The notes below the pieces were generated by a model. The model was not told the origin of the DNA. It ran no database searches and saw only the letters and a list, made by a program, of their open reading frames with translations. From Cognatazoarcus halotolerans (lineage in GTDB: Bacteria; Pseudomonadota; Gammaproteobacteria; Burkholderiales; Rhodocyclaceae), in NCBI RefSeq assembly GCF_009800965.1, contig NZ_WUAF01000007.1:1-64000 (forward strand): 64,000 bases of DNA, in the 5' to 3' direction. Below, piece after piece: positions 45,955-54,177 of this stretch. Position 1 is the first letter of the stretch, and each line of letters opens with the position of its first letter. The position numbers and the translations under genes were made by a program.

Positions 45955-48452
45955 ATGGTCTTGAGGAATTCGATCAGTGCCCACTTGTCGGCGTCGGAGA
46001 GCCCCGGTTCATCGGTGGAGTAGTCGGTGCCGAAATAGTGGCCGCGATTGACCACGAAGTCCGGGCACTTGCTGATGTCGAGCAGCGGATCGACAAGGTT
46101 TGCGAAAGCGCCGCGTGCCTGCTCGTCGGTCGCGCCCCTTGGCAGCGCATTGAGATCGCCGCGGATCTTGAGCAGCACATCGAGCGCCTTGCCGCGCTGG
46201 TCGAGATCCATGTTGCTGACCAGGTTGATCGGCGTGCCGCTGGGGATCGGGCCGATCTCCACCCCGTCCTCGCCGAACAGTGGCGAACCCAGCTTGGCCA
46301 GCGGGGTGACCAGTGGCTGCAGGAAGCCCGGCAAATAGCCCTTGGGTACGCGCAGGAAGGTCTGCGCCGAGGTCACGTCGATGACCCCCGGCACGAGCTT
46401 GCCCGAGGCGGTCAGGTACTTGCGGTCGCCCTTGCGCTTCTCGGGCCACAGCAGTTGCTGGATGCCGCTGTCGAAGGACTTCATGCGGTCGGCCACCGAG
46501 CCGGACCAGTAGAAATCGCCGAGCGTGTTGTTGAGCAGGAAGGGCGCGGTCGACCACACGCTCACCAGCGAGGCCGGGCGAATGTAGCCGCGCCCGCCGG
46601 CCGGCATCTCGTACTTGTGCGGCTCGCCGCTGAAGGGCTGATGCACGGTGATGCTGCCCACCGAGGGCAGGTTCTTGTATGAGTCCGACGAGAAGTTGTC
46701 CCAGATGTCGCCGCGGATCGCATTGGTCGCCAGCGAGGCGCAGGCGTTGGTCTCCAGCAGGGTTTCCGGCACGCGCAGCTCGTTGGAGAGGTAGTTGTCG
46801 TCGAGGAAATCCTTCGATGCGACGATGCGGGTCATCTCGTGCTTGAACTCCGGCGTCCTGGTCCACGCCCAGTAGTTGTTCCAGCACTTGAGGTAGTCCG
46901 GGCCGACGCAGCCGTGATTGGGGAAGAAGTCCGGCGTCTTCTCGGGCATCTTGCTCGAATGGCAGCGCGCGCAGTTCTCGGCGAACACCACCTTGCCGCG
47001 CTCGAGTTTGGCCTTGTCCTTGGTCAGATACGCGGCACCGCCCGGCGCCCTGGCAAGCAGGTCCGGCTTTGCGGTGGCGAGGAAGAACAGCGCCACGTCG
47101 GGCGTCTGCGCCTGGGTGGCGTTCCAGTAGCTGGAGTTGCGGTTGGCGGTGGCGATCGGGAAGGGCGTGAACTTCTGTCCGCCGACGAAGGGCCGGAAAT
47201 GTTCCAGCCACTCCTCGCTGAACAGGCCGATGTTGACGAACACCCGGTTGAGCGCCCCCAGCGCCCCGACCGAGTCGGAGCCATCCTTGAGCACGCGCGG
47301 CGTCCACACCTTGTCCGGCGCCTGGTAGAACTGCGCCAGCGGCGAGCCGGCCGGCACGTACTTGTTGAGATGCTCGTTGTCCAGCTCGCCGCCGGCGAGC
47401 TTCTCCTCACCCAGCAGCCGGGCGAGCCTGAGCCGTGCGCCGAGGTTGTACACCGCGTTCATGGTGCGCGGGTTGTTGATGTAGTCGGTCGAGATGAAGG
47501 AGGTATCCAGCGCCCCCGGCCGCGAGGTGTGGAAGAGCTGGTAGGGGAAGCTCGACTTGTCGACGTTCCACACGAAGATCCGATCCACCCAGAAATACTG
47601 GGCGCCCGGGTTGGAGTTGAGGTTCTCCCACTTTGGATGCTCCGGATCCTTCGGCGGATTGCTCGGGTTGGGGCCGACGTGGCAGAAGCCGCAGGACATG
47701 CCGACGCGATAGGGCCGCACCAGCTTCTTGTCGTTGTAGTAGCTCGGGTCGCTGTAGAAACGCACCGGGTCCCACCTGGCTGCCGCCTTCTCGTCGAAAT
47801 CAGGGTTGGGGAACAGCCGCAGGCCGACGATGCCGGTGGCGTAACCATAGTAGGAACCGACCGGCACCGTCTTGCCGCGCGCGCCGATCTCGACGCCGGG
47901 ATACTTCTGTGCGTTCTCGAACGGGTCGGCCGCGCAGCCCGGGCTGCGCACGTCGAGCCACAGGCCAAAGCGGTCGGCACGCGGGCCGCTGCCCTTCTCG
48001 AAGCAGGGTTCGTTTACCAGCCCGAGGTATTTCCAGCGGTTGTCGCGGCTGTAGTTGAGGCTTGGGTGGTTGGAGAGGATCTTGAGGAAATCGAGCAGGC
48101 CGACGCTCTTGGTGGCCAGGGTGTCCCACATGCGGTCGTTGCCGCCGGTCCACACGATCCAGTTGTTGCGCCCCTTGACCGCCGCCGCGGTAGCGTCGGT
48201 CGGGCTGATGCCCGGCAGATAGGGATCGAGCGCGGCCGCCACCGCCTTCGGATTACGTGTGACGCCGTAGTCCATGTCGGCGAAGTAGTCCTCGTCCGCC
48301 GCCGGAAAGCTCTGCGCGCTGCGGCCGACACACAACGCCTCGTCCTTCACCGAACCCGCCCCACCGCCACAGGGCTGGCTGGAAGGCAGCAACGCACAGG
48401 CGGCGAGCACAAGGCTGAAACCCAGCGCGGTGTGGAGTGTGGTCTTGTTCAT
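45951..48452 (-). CDS. Large diheme c-type cytochrome, RoxA-like
   Basis: 833 residues. The ATG at 48452 has GGGGAGG upstream. A signal with a lipobox-like LAAC leads the protein to the periplasm. Two CxxCH sites are present: CGFCH (about residue 256) and CARCH (about 500). KGRNNWIVWTGGNDRMWDTL and the spacing of the two hemes recall the RoxA/RoxB rubber-oxygenase group, which are large diheme proteins related to cytochrome c peroxidases, though this protein is longer than RoxA. Function as a dioxygenase or as an electron carrier for the GMC enzyme are both possible. I am confident of the diheme nature, less so of the subfamily. Confidence 0.82.
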   Translation of the reverse strand: MNKTTLHTALGFSLVLAACALLPSSQPCGGGAGSVKDEALCVGRSAQSFPAADEDYFADMDYGVTRNPKAVAAALDPYLPGISPTDATAAAVKGRNNWIVWTGGNDRMWDTLATKSVGLLDFLKILSNHPSLNYSRDNRWKYLGLVNEPCFEKGSGPRADRFGLWLDVRSPGCAADPFENAQKYPGVEIGARGKTVPVGSYYGYATGIVGLRLFPNPDFDEKAAARWDPVRFYSDPSYYNDKKLVRPYRVGMSCGFCHVGPNPSNPPKDPEHPKWENLNSNPGAQYFWVDRIFVWNVDKSSFPYQLFHTSRPGALDTSFISTDYINNPRTMNAVYNLGARLRLARLLGEEKLAGGELDNEHLNKYVPAGSPLAQFYQAPDKVWTPRVLKDGSDSVGALGALNRVFVNIGLFSEEWLEHFRPFVGGQKFTPFPIATANRNSSYWNATQAQTPDVALFFLATAKPDLLARAPGGAAYLTKDKAKLERGKVVFAENCARCHSSKMPEKTPDFFPNHGCVGPDYLKCWNNYWAWTRTPEFKHEMTRIVASKDFLDDNYLSNELRVPETLLETNACASLATNAIRGDIWDNFSSDSYKNLPSVGSITVHQPFSGEPHKYEMPAGGRGYIRPASLVSVWSTAPFLLNNTLGDFYWSGSVADRMKSFDSGIQQLLWPEKRKGDRKYLTASGKLVPGVIDVTSAQTFLRVPKGYLPGFLQPLVTPLAKLGSPLFGEDGVEIGPIPSGTPINLVSNMDLDQRGKALDVLLKIRGDLNALPRGATDEQARGAFANLVDPLLDISKCPDFVVNRGHYFGTDYSTDEPGLSDADKWALIEFLKTM

Positions 48453-48876
48453 CGTCGCCTCCCCGGTGAGATTCACACATCCGGCGGGTCCACCGCGCGC
48501 GTTGCTGATCACGAAGGGCCGGTGGATGCGTGCCCGGTCCGGAGCCGCATCCGGACTTCAGTATAGACAGGCGTGGGCGGACGGCAGGGACGGATCGCAG
48601 AGGTTTCGAATCGGCCGGGGCACCAATGCCGGTTGTTGCGTAGAGCAGGCTGGCTGTCGTGGAGATCCGATGACCAAGTCGCAGTTCACACCCGCCTCGC
48701 GCCCACGGGGAAAGTGCCACATTGCTAAACCGGTCCCCGTGGATTTTCTTCGACTACGCTCACTCCCAGACCATGACTTGGTTGGCTTTTTCCATGACGC
48801 AGACCTATGTTTAATGGGTAGTCATTCCTTGGGTTCGCCTCCGGCGCGCCTGAATCGATATCCCGGGAGTCGCGCC
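48453..48876. other. 424-base intergenic region
   Basis: It separates the leftward cytochrome operon from a rightward small gene, so it should contain both promoters. A TATACT hexamer on the minus strand at 48560-48565 is a candidate -10 for the cytochrome operon, but no good -35 lies at the right distance. No gene, repeat or terminator was recognised. Confidence 0.4.
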
Positions 48877-49260
48877 ATGAAACTGAAATTCGATCACACA
48901 GTCCTGTTTTGCTGCACGTTGCTGCTCGTACCCGCATCAACCTTGGCGAGCGAGCTCCCTGCAGAACTCAGTGGGCGCTGGACCTGGGTAGAGCGGAGTC
49001 TCTCCCAGACCTTCAAACTGGAAGACATCAAACCGAAAGGCGACGACGCTTTCGTGGCCGAGTTGACGTGGTGGACCATCAAGAGCGAATGCGCCATTCG
49101 CGGGGAGTCCGTCGAAGGCTCCTTCAAGGACGGCGTCCTGGCCTTTTCGGCGGAAACCAAATGCGGGACCCGCTTCGACGCATCGATGAAAAAGCAGGGG
49201 GATGGATGGATCGGGTCGGCGATTGCGGGAAAGGTGACGGTGGAGATGAAGGCCGATTAA
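48877..49260 (+). CDS. Small exported protein of unknown function
   Basis: 127 residues. A signal peptide (HTVLFCCTLLLVPASTLAS) is followed by a small beta-rich domain, LPAELSGRWTWVERS at its start and VTVEMKAD at its end, with two Cys (ECAIRGES and ETKCGT) that could form a disulfide. The pattern suggests a lipocalin-like or similar small barrel, but no family is recognised. It converges with the Fic gene. Confidence 0.65.
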   Translation: MKLKFDHTVLFCCTLLLVPASTLASELPAELSGRWTWVERSLSQTFKLEDIKPKGDDAFVAELTWWTIKSECAIRGESVEGSFKDGVLAFSAETKCGTRFDASMKKQGDGWIGSAIAGKVTVEMKAD

Positions 49261-49300
49261 GGGCCACGGGATTCTTCACAGCGTCCGGGAGGTCGAATGT

Positions 49301-49327
49301 CCCGGATTCCGCTGCGCGGCATCCGGG
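49301..49327. terminator. Hairpin between convergent genes
   Basis: CCCGGAT pairs with ATCCGGG and encloses a second stem, CCGC/GCGG. It lies in the 76 bases between the small exported protein and the Fic stop. There is no T-run, so its role as terminator is only suggested by position. Confidence 0.35.
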
Positions 49328-49336
49328 CTGCACCGG

Positions 49337-50689
49337 CTACTCGATTTCGCCCGAAAACGTCTCGATTCGCTGATGCAGATCGTCGGGGGCAAAGAAGACA
49401 AAGGCGTTGCCTTGCTTCATCTTGTCGAGAAAACCCATGCGTTCGAGTTCCAGCAAATCGCTGCGTGCCGTCTGGTAGGCAACGTTATGGGTCGCCTGAT
49501 GTGTGGCGACACGATACAGCTCGCCGGGGTGCTTGAGCGCGTAGGTGAGCAGGGCGAGTTGGCGGTGGTTAAGCCGACCGCGAATGCCCGGTGAGCGGAT
49601 CAGCAGATTTTCGGCATCCCTTTGTTCGTCGATTTTGCGGGCCAGATATTCATGCAGGCTCGCGATGGCTTTCTGAATGATTGCCAGCTGGTGCAGAACA
49701 AAGTAGGTAGTGTCGTTCTTGTCGGTTTCGGTGTGCAGATAGGCTTGAACGTAGGCGGCAGGCGCTTTCTTCAGAAACTGGGATATGGACAGAAATTCCA
49801 TCAACCAATAACCGCTGCGGGCCATGGACCAGTAGAAAAGCGCCCGCGCGGTACGGCCATTGCCGTCGACGAAGGGGTGGTCGTAGCCGATCATGAAGTG
49901 CAACAGGATCGCGCGGATCACCGGATGGACGAAGGGCGTGCTGTGTTCGTCGGCATTGGCAAAGGCAGACAGGCGCGCAAGGCGTTCGGGCAATTCCTCG
50001 AAGTGAGGCGGGGCGTGCAGCACGGTGCCATAGCGATTGTCGACCACGTTAACGTCATTGGTCCGCCTCAGGCGCCCTGCGTCGGCATGGTTTTCGAGGG
50101 TGTCGAGTGTCAGCATCCGATGCAACTCGAGGATGAGCTCCGGTGTCAGGGGTTCGCCTCGTAGCGAACGCAACTGCTCCATGGTGCGGTAGTTGTTGAA
50201 GATCATTGTCTCGCCATGATCGCGGGGTTTGCGTCCCTCCTTCAGCATGGCTTCGGCAACGCGCCGGGTCGTCGAGGCCCCCTCGAGCTGACTGGAGGTG
50301 ATCGACTCCTCGATGAGCGAGTGCAGCAAGTAGCGATCCCGGTTTTCATGGATCGGGGTCGCAAACTCGGTCCGTATCTGTCCGGCAGCCTCACGGTCGA
50401 TGTGGTGTAGCGCAATGAGTGCAGGCTCGGGCGTTGCAAGCCGGAAAGCGTGGCCATGTTTGTCCACTAGCGGAAGAGACTTGAGAGCCGGGTTGCGGCT
50501 TAGCCAGATGGCAAGCCACCATTGTTCGAGCGTGAGCGAGTCTGGCGGTGTTCTGTGGCGCAGTTCATCCCAGTGGAGGTATTTTCCGCTCACCAAAGGG
50601 GTGCTGTGCGTCATGAGCGTGGGAAAGTCCATACGGCTCATCTCAGCCAGCAGTTTGGCTTCGGCGGGTGGCGACATCGGGATTCTCAT
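49337..50689 (-). CDS. Fic-domain protein (AMP-transferase type) with C-terminal winged helix
   Basis: 450 residues. The catalytic loop DHPFVDGNGRTAR matches HxFxDGNGRxxR exactly, so AMP transfer from ATP to a hydroxyl is expected. An inhibitory helix motif (S-x3-E-G) precedes it in SSQLEGAST, the class II arrangement in which the Glu blocks ATP until relieved. The C-terminal third (NHRQLALLTYALKH, then ARSDLLELERMGFL) is a winged helix that could bind DNA. No separate antitoxin gene is present. Inverted repeats overlapping its start codon suggest autoregulation. Confidence 0.92.
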   Translation of the reverse strand: MRIPMSPPAEAKLLAEMSRMDFPTLMTHSTPLVSGKYLHWDELRHRTPPDSLTLEQWWLAIWLSRNPALKSLPLVDKHGHAFRLATPEPALIALHHIDREAAGQIRTEFATPIHENRDRYLLHSLIEESITSSQLEGASTTRRVAEAMLKEGRKPRDHGETMIFNNYRTMEQLRSLRGEPLTPELILELHRMLTLDTLENHADAGRLRRTNDVNVVDNRYGTVLHAPPHFEELPERLARLSAFANADEHSTPFVHPVIRAILLHFMIGYDHPFVDGNGRTARALFYWSMARSGYWLMEFLSISQFLKKAPAAYVQAYLHTETDKNDTTYFVLHQLAIIQKAIASLHEYLARKIDEQRDAENLLIRSPGIRGRLNHRQLALLTYALKHPGELYRVATHQATHNVAYQTARSDLLELERMGFLDKMKQGNAFVFFAPDDLHQRIETFSGEIE

Positions 50690-50771
50690 GTCTACTAATA
50701 CTTAAAGTTTTAGTAGACATTAGTACCTTGTGTTTACCAGTGTCTACTAATTTATGGGTAATTTAGTAGTA
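50689..50771. promoter_or_regulatory. Probable Fic operator: repeated TGTCTACTAA inverted repeats
   Basis: TGTCTACTAA at 50689-50698 faces TTAGTAGACA at 50710-50719 with 11 bases between; a second TGTCTACTAA at 50741-50750 faces a weaker TTAGTAGTA at 50763-50771. The first arm overlaps the Fic start codon, so binding there would block transcription or translation. AT-rich compared with the surroundings. The binder is most simply the winged-helix end of the Fic protein itself, which is inference. Confidence 0.65.
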
Positions 50772-50871
50772 GCAAGTAAGCTTCCGGGGCATAGTGCAGC
50801 GAGCTGAAAGCCGTTCACGTAGATCTTGGCAAGCGCTAATTGAGCACCAATTGGGGTCAGGTCTAGTTTTA

Positions 50872-50899
50872 TTGCAATCCGTACATCCTGATCTACACT
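50872..50899 (+). promoter_or_regulatory. Sigma-70 type promoter of the RAYT gene, leaderless
   Basis: TTGCAA (50872-50877) and TACACT (50894-50899) are 16 bases apart. The ATG of the transposase begins 7 bases after the -10, at the expected transcription start, and no ribosome site precedes it, so the mRNA would be leaderless. Confidence 0.5.
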
Positions 50900-50905
50900 C
50901 AAGCT

Positions 50906-51742
50906 ATGAGTAGACCTTTACGACTGGAATTCTGCGGTGCCCTGTACCACGTGACTTCGCGTGGAGATCGGGGCGAGACGATCTACGAGGACGACGAGGA
51001 CCGCGAGCGGTTTCTGGAGATCCTCGGGCGGGTGGTTCGGGACTTCAACTGGATCTGCCATGCCTACTGCCTGATGGACAACCACTATCACCTGTTGATC
51101 GAGACGCGGGACGGCAATCTCTCGAGGGGCATGCGGCAGTTGAACGGCGTTTTCACTCAGGCGAGCAATCGCCGTCACGGGTGCGGCGGCCATCTGTTCC
51201 AGGGGCGCTACAAGGCGATCCTGGCCGATGCGGATGCCTACCTTCTCGAGCTCGCGCGCTACATCGTGCTCAATCCGGTCAGGGCCGGGATGGTTGCCGA
51301 TCCGGGTGAGTGGCGCTGGAGCAGCTATCGGGCGATGCGGGGTGAGGCGCCACCTCCGCCGTGGCTGGCCGTCGATGGCCTGCTGTCCCTGTTCGCCAAG
51401 CGTCGCTCTACGGCGGTACAGCGCTACCTGCGCTTCGTCGCCGAAGGACAGGGGCTGCCGTCGATCTGGGCGCAGTTGAACCGTCAGGTATTCCTCGGCG
51501 ACGACGCATTCATACAGCGAACCCGCGCGGTGCTGGCGGGAGCGATCGAGGATGTGAACATCCCCCGTGCGCAGCGTCGCCCGCCAGCGCTGCCGTTGGC
51601 CGATTTTGTCGGCCATGGCGACCGCGACGCCGCGATGGCAGCCGCCCATGCGACCGGCGAATACAGCTACCAGCAGATTGCCAAGGCGTTCGGCGTGCAC
51701 TTCACGACCGTCGGCCGCGTGGTGCGGGCACGAGCGGTTTGA
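50906..51742 (+). CDS. REP-associated tyrosine transposase (RAYT / Y1 transposase family)
   Basis: 278 residues. RPLRLEFCGALYHVTSRGDR at the start, the HUH-type metal motif DNHYHLLIET, and the tyrosine-bearing helix HLFQGRYKAILAD define TnpA-REP-like single-strand transposases. The C-terminal extension (from about 190) ends in a helix-turn-helix (YSYQQIAKAFGVHFTTVGRV). These enzymes act on REP/BIME palindromes; no such palindrome was seen next to this gene. A GGGGTCAGGTCT stretch (50853-50864) lies upstream, a sequence I have the impression recurs before such genes. Confidence 0.9.
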   Translation: MSRPLRLEFCGALYHVTSRGDRGETIYEDDEDRERFLEILGRVVRDFNWICHAYCLMDNHYHLLIETRDGNLSRGMRQLNGVFTQASNRRHGCGGHLFQGRYKAILADADAYLLELARYIVLNPVRAGMVADPGEWRWSSYRAMRGEAPPPPWLAVDGLLSLFAKRRSTAVQRYLRFVAEGQGLPSIWAQLNRQVFLGDDAFIQRTRAVLAGAIEDVNIPRAQRRPPALPLADFVGHGDRDAAMAAAHATGEYSYQQIAKAFGVHFTTVGRVVRARAV

Positions 51743-51896
51743 ACGGGAATGTCGTGGTCCGCCCGCGTGCGAATGGCTGCTTGTCGGATCGATCCATCCT
51801 TTACGATTCGAGGCCGCTGCCCGCAGGGCGGTGTTGATCGGCGGCGTACACCGCCGCCCGAACCCGGGCATTGGCCGTCGAGACACTGGAGCGCGC

Positions 51897-52373
51897 ATGA
51901 GTACAGAGCTTGATCCGACGGTGCGTATCTTCAAGCAAGGTTCCAGGGCGGAGCGTATCTCGCACAGGGTCGTCGCGATCTCGATCGTCCTCTTTGTCGC
52001 CACCCTCGCATTGTGCGTTGTCGCTATCGCGAAAGGCCCCTCTTGGGGCCCGGTTGTCGCGGCACTCGCCTTTTTCTGGGGTGTGGGCGCGCCTGCATGG
52101 TTCTGGTACGAGTTCTTTTTCCTCTATCGAGAAGATGGAGAAAAGGGAAGTTTCGAGCTTTACAAGCATGGCCACCAAGTCTCGATCGCGATATGGGCCG
52201 GTCTGGCCGTTTCGCTCGCTGCACTCGCAAGCAGTGATTCGTTCAAGGAAACCGATCGATCGGGCAAGCCTGCCGGCACGGCTGAGCGGACAGTGCAAAG
52301 TGTCACGTCCCAGGACGCCCGGCACGCTGGCCCGTCGGGCGCTCGGCCAGCCCGGCCGGCTGCCGTCCGGTGA
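51897..52373 (+). CDS. Small membrane protein of unknown function
   Basis: 158 residues. Two adjacent hydrophobic helices (HRVVAISIVLFVATLALCVV and VVAALAFFWGVGAPAWFWYE) and a third (SIAIWAGLAVSLAALA) suggest an inner-membrane protein with a short acidic loop. The C-terminal 45 residues are polar and Ala/Pro-rich, unlike a folded domain. The ATG at 51897 has a weak ggag upstream. No family recognised, and no linked genes on this strand. Confidence 0.6.
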   Translation: MSTELDPTVRIFKQGSRAERISHRVVAISIVLFVATLALCVVAIAKGPSWGPVVAALAFFWGVGAPAWFWYEFFFLYREDGEKGSFELYKHGHQVSIAIWAGLAVSLAALASSDSFKETDRSGKPAGTAERTVQSVTSQDARHAGPSGARPARPAAVR

Positions 52374-52614
52374 CTATCAAGCTTGAAGCGGTCAAAAAGT
52401 CCGCTATGCCGTGCAGATATCCCGGTACCCTGAAACGGTTCGGTGTTCCACGCTGGATTGCCCGCGCCGCCCTTCAAAACGCCCAGGTACGGCTTGAAGA
52501 CAATCACGCTGGAACTCGCCGCCGCTGCGTTTCTCCAGATCTTTGCGTCAGTGTTCTCACGTAGCGCCCTGAGGTTTCAGGCGGGTTTCGACGATGTGCC
52601 AGCCATGCGGGGCC

Positions 52615-53502
52615 TTAAGGCAGCAGTGGCGCCGCCTCTTGCAACAGTGTGCGGGCCCAATCCGGCAGCCTTTCCTGCGGGTGCGCGGCCACCCACTCTT
52701 TCAGCGCGCGGGTTGCCGCTTCGCGTTCGCCGCGCTCGGCCATGGCCTGAATCCTTGCCAACGCCACCTTGCTGTCCGCACGCCCGGCCTCGGTTGGATC
52801 TGCTGCGCCCGGGGTGGGCACCACCCGGGGCGATGACAGCGTCGAAAACGCGCGCTGTTTCATGACGGCGGTGGGCGCGGCTCGGCGCGGCTCGGCGACT
52901 GCCGAATCGGGTGCCGGCGCGGGTGGCGCAGCTGGAATGGCAGCTTTCGAAGCGCTGTCGGCGAGGGCCGGCATCGTCTTGGACATCGCGGGTGCGACAG
53001 CCCGCGGGGCCTCGGTTGCCGGCACTTCGCGACGTTGAACGGCTTCGGCGCGCGGCACGACACGCGCGCTCGTGGCCTCGCTGGACGGCTTTGCCGGAGC
53101 GGGTACCGGGGCGTGTGCCGCGATGCCGGCCGTGGCGGGTGCGGTGGCCTCGGGCGGGGCTGCGTCACTTTCGATCTGCGCAGCGGGTGCCGGTGCGGCC
53201 CGTTCGTGTTCGACCGGCGTCGGTGGCGTCATCACGGTCGGGAACATGATCCTGATCGCGCCGAATGAGAGCAGTACGGTGGCGGCGAGCGCCAGCGGGA
53301 TGCGCAGGCGCTGCCAGCGTGCCGGCCGGACCACGGTGGCGCTGCGCGCGGGCTGATCGGCGGCCATCTGCGCCTCGACCGCGGCGCGGATGCGCGCGTC
53401 CAGTCTTGCATCCGGTTGCGGTGGCGTGTCTGCCTGCCAGGCGGCACGCAGGGCGCGCTCGTCGTCGGGCGCGGGCGAATCGTCGAAGCGGCGCTCGCTC
53501 AT
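52615..53502 (-). CDS. Anti-sigma factor-like membrane protein
   Basis: 295 residues. An acidic N-terminus (about 1-65) is followed by one transmembrane helix (IPLALAATVLLSFGAIRI), a long Pro/Ala-rich periplasmic linker (100-225) and a C-terminal helical pair (RGEREAATRALKEWVAAHPQ). The position directly downstream of an ECF sigma gene, with 4 bases overlap, is what identifies it as the cognate anti-sigma; no zinc (ZAS) motif is seen. The N-terminus would hold the sigma factor at the membrane. Confidence 0.75.
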   Translation of the reverse strand: MSERRFDDSPAPDDERALRAAWQADTPPQPDARLDARIRAAVEAQMAADQPARSATVVRPARWQRLRIPLALAATVLLSFGAIRIMFPTVMTPPTPVEHERAAPAPAAQIESDAAPPEATAPATAGIAAHAPVPAPAKPSSEATSARVVPRAEAVQRREVPATEAPRAVAPAMSKTMPALADSASKAAIPAAPPAPAPDSAVAEPRRAAPTAVMKQRAFSTLSSPRVVPTPGAADPTEAGRADSKVALARIQAMAERGEREAATRALKEWVAAHPQERLPDWARTLLQEAAPLLP

Positions 53503-54107
53503 GATTGCGGCTCCTTGTACGGCATCAACAGGCTGCGCAGCTTGCCCAGCGCGTAGCGCAGCCGGCTCTTGGCGGTTTCGGCATTCACGCCGGTGATCCG
53601 CGCGATGTCCTCCAGTGAATGCTCCCCATACTCGCGCAGCAGGATGGCCTCGCGCTGCACCGCGGGCAGGCTGGCGAGCGCGTCGTGCAGGCGCTGGTTC
53701 ATGCGTGCCCCATCGATCGCCTCGCCCGGCGTGGGGCGCGCGTCATCGGCGATCGCTTCGAGCGGATCGCCAGCGTCGTCATTGTGCTGTAGCTCGCTGG
53801 CGAGCAGCGGCTGGTGGCGGCGGATCAGGTCGATGGCGAGGTTGCGGGCGATGGTGAACAGCCAGGTGCGAAACGCCGCCTCGGGCTTGTAGCGGGCGCG
53901 CTCGCGGGTGACCCGTACCCACACCTCCTGGAAGAGGTCGTCCACGTTGCCGGCCGAGCTTGGGAGCAGGCGGGCGAGATAGGCGTAGAGCGCGCCGCGA
54001 TGGCGCGCATACAGCGCATCGAAGGCCGCCATCTCGCCCGCGGCGAAGGCGGCCATCAGCGCCGCATCGCTGCGGGCCTCGGCGGGTTTGTCGGGCTCGG
54101 CGCTCAT
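53499..54107 (-). CDS. ECF-type RNA polymerase sigma factor
   Basis: 202 residues. Region 2 reads AFDALYARHRGALYAYLARL and VDDLFQEVWVRVTRERARY, with AFRTWLFTIARNLAIDLIRR. Region 4 is LPAVQREAILLREYGEHSLE and IARITGVNAETAKSRLRYAL. These are typical of sigma-70 family ECF factors with an anti-sigma partner. The ATG at 54107 starts MSAEPDKPAE; the stop overlaps the anti-sigma start. It lies 70 bases downstream of the vWA lipoprotein gene, so the three may form one transcript. Confidence 0.92.
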   Translation of the reverse strand: MSAEPDKPAEARSDAALMAAFAAGEMAAFDALYARHRGALYAYLARLLPSSAGNVDDLFQEVWVRVTRERARYKPEAAFRTWLFTIARNLAIDLIRRHQPLLASELQHNDDAGDPLEAIADDARPTPGEAIDGARMNQRLHDALASLPAVQREAILLREYGEHSLEDIARITGVNAETAKSRLRYALGKLRSLLMPYKEPQS

Positions 54108-54177
54108 CGGCCGGGAGTATAAGCGCCCCCGCCGAACGTCGGTCGCCGCCAAGGCAGTCACGCGGTGCCCTCCGGGC

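Noticed and set aside
46839..48566. 575-codon open frame opposite the diheme cytochrome
   Set aside because: Shadow of a real gene; no motif, and the cytochrome strand has a signal peptide and two CxxCH sites.
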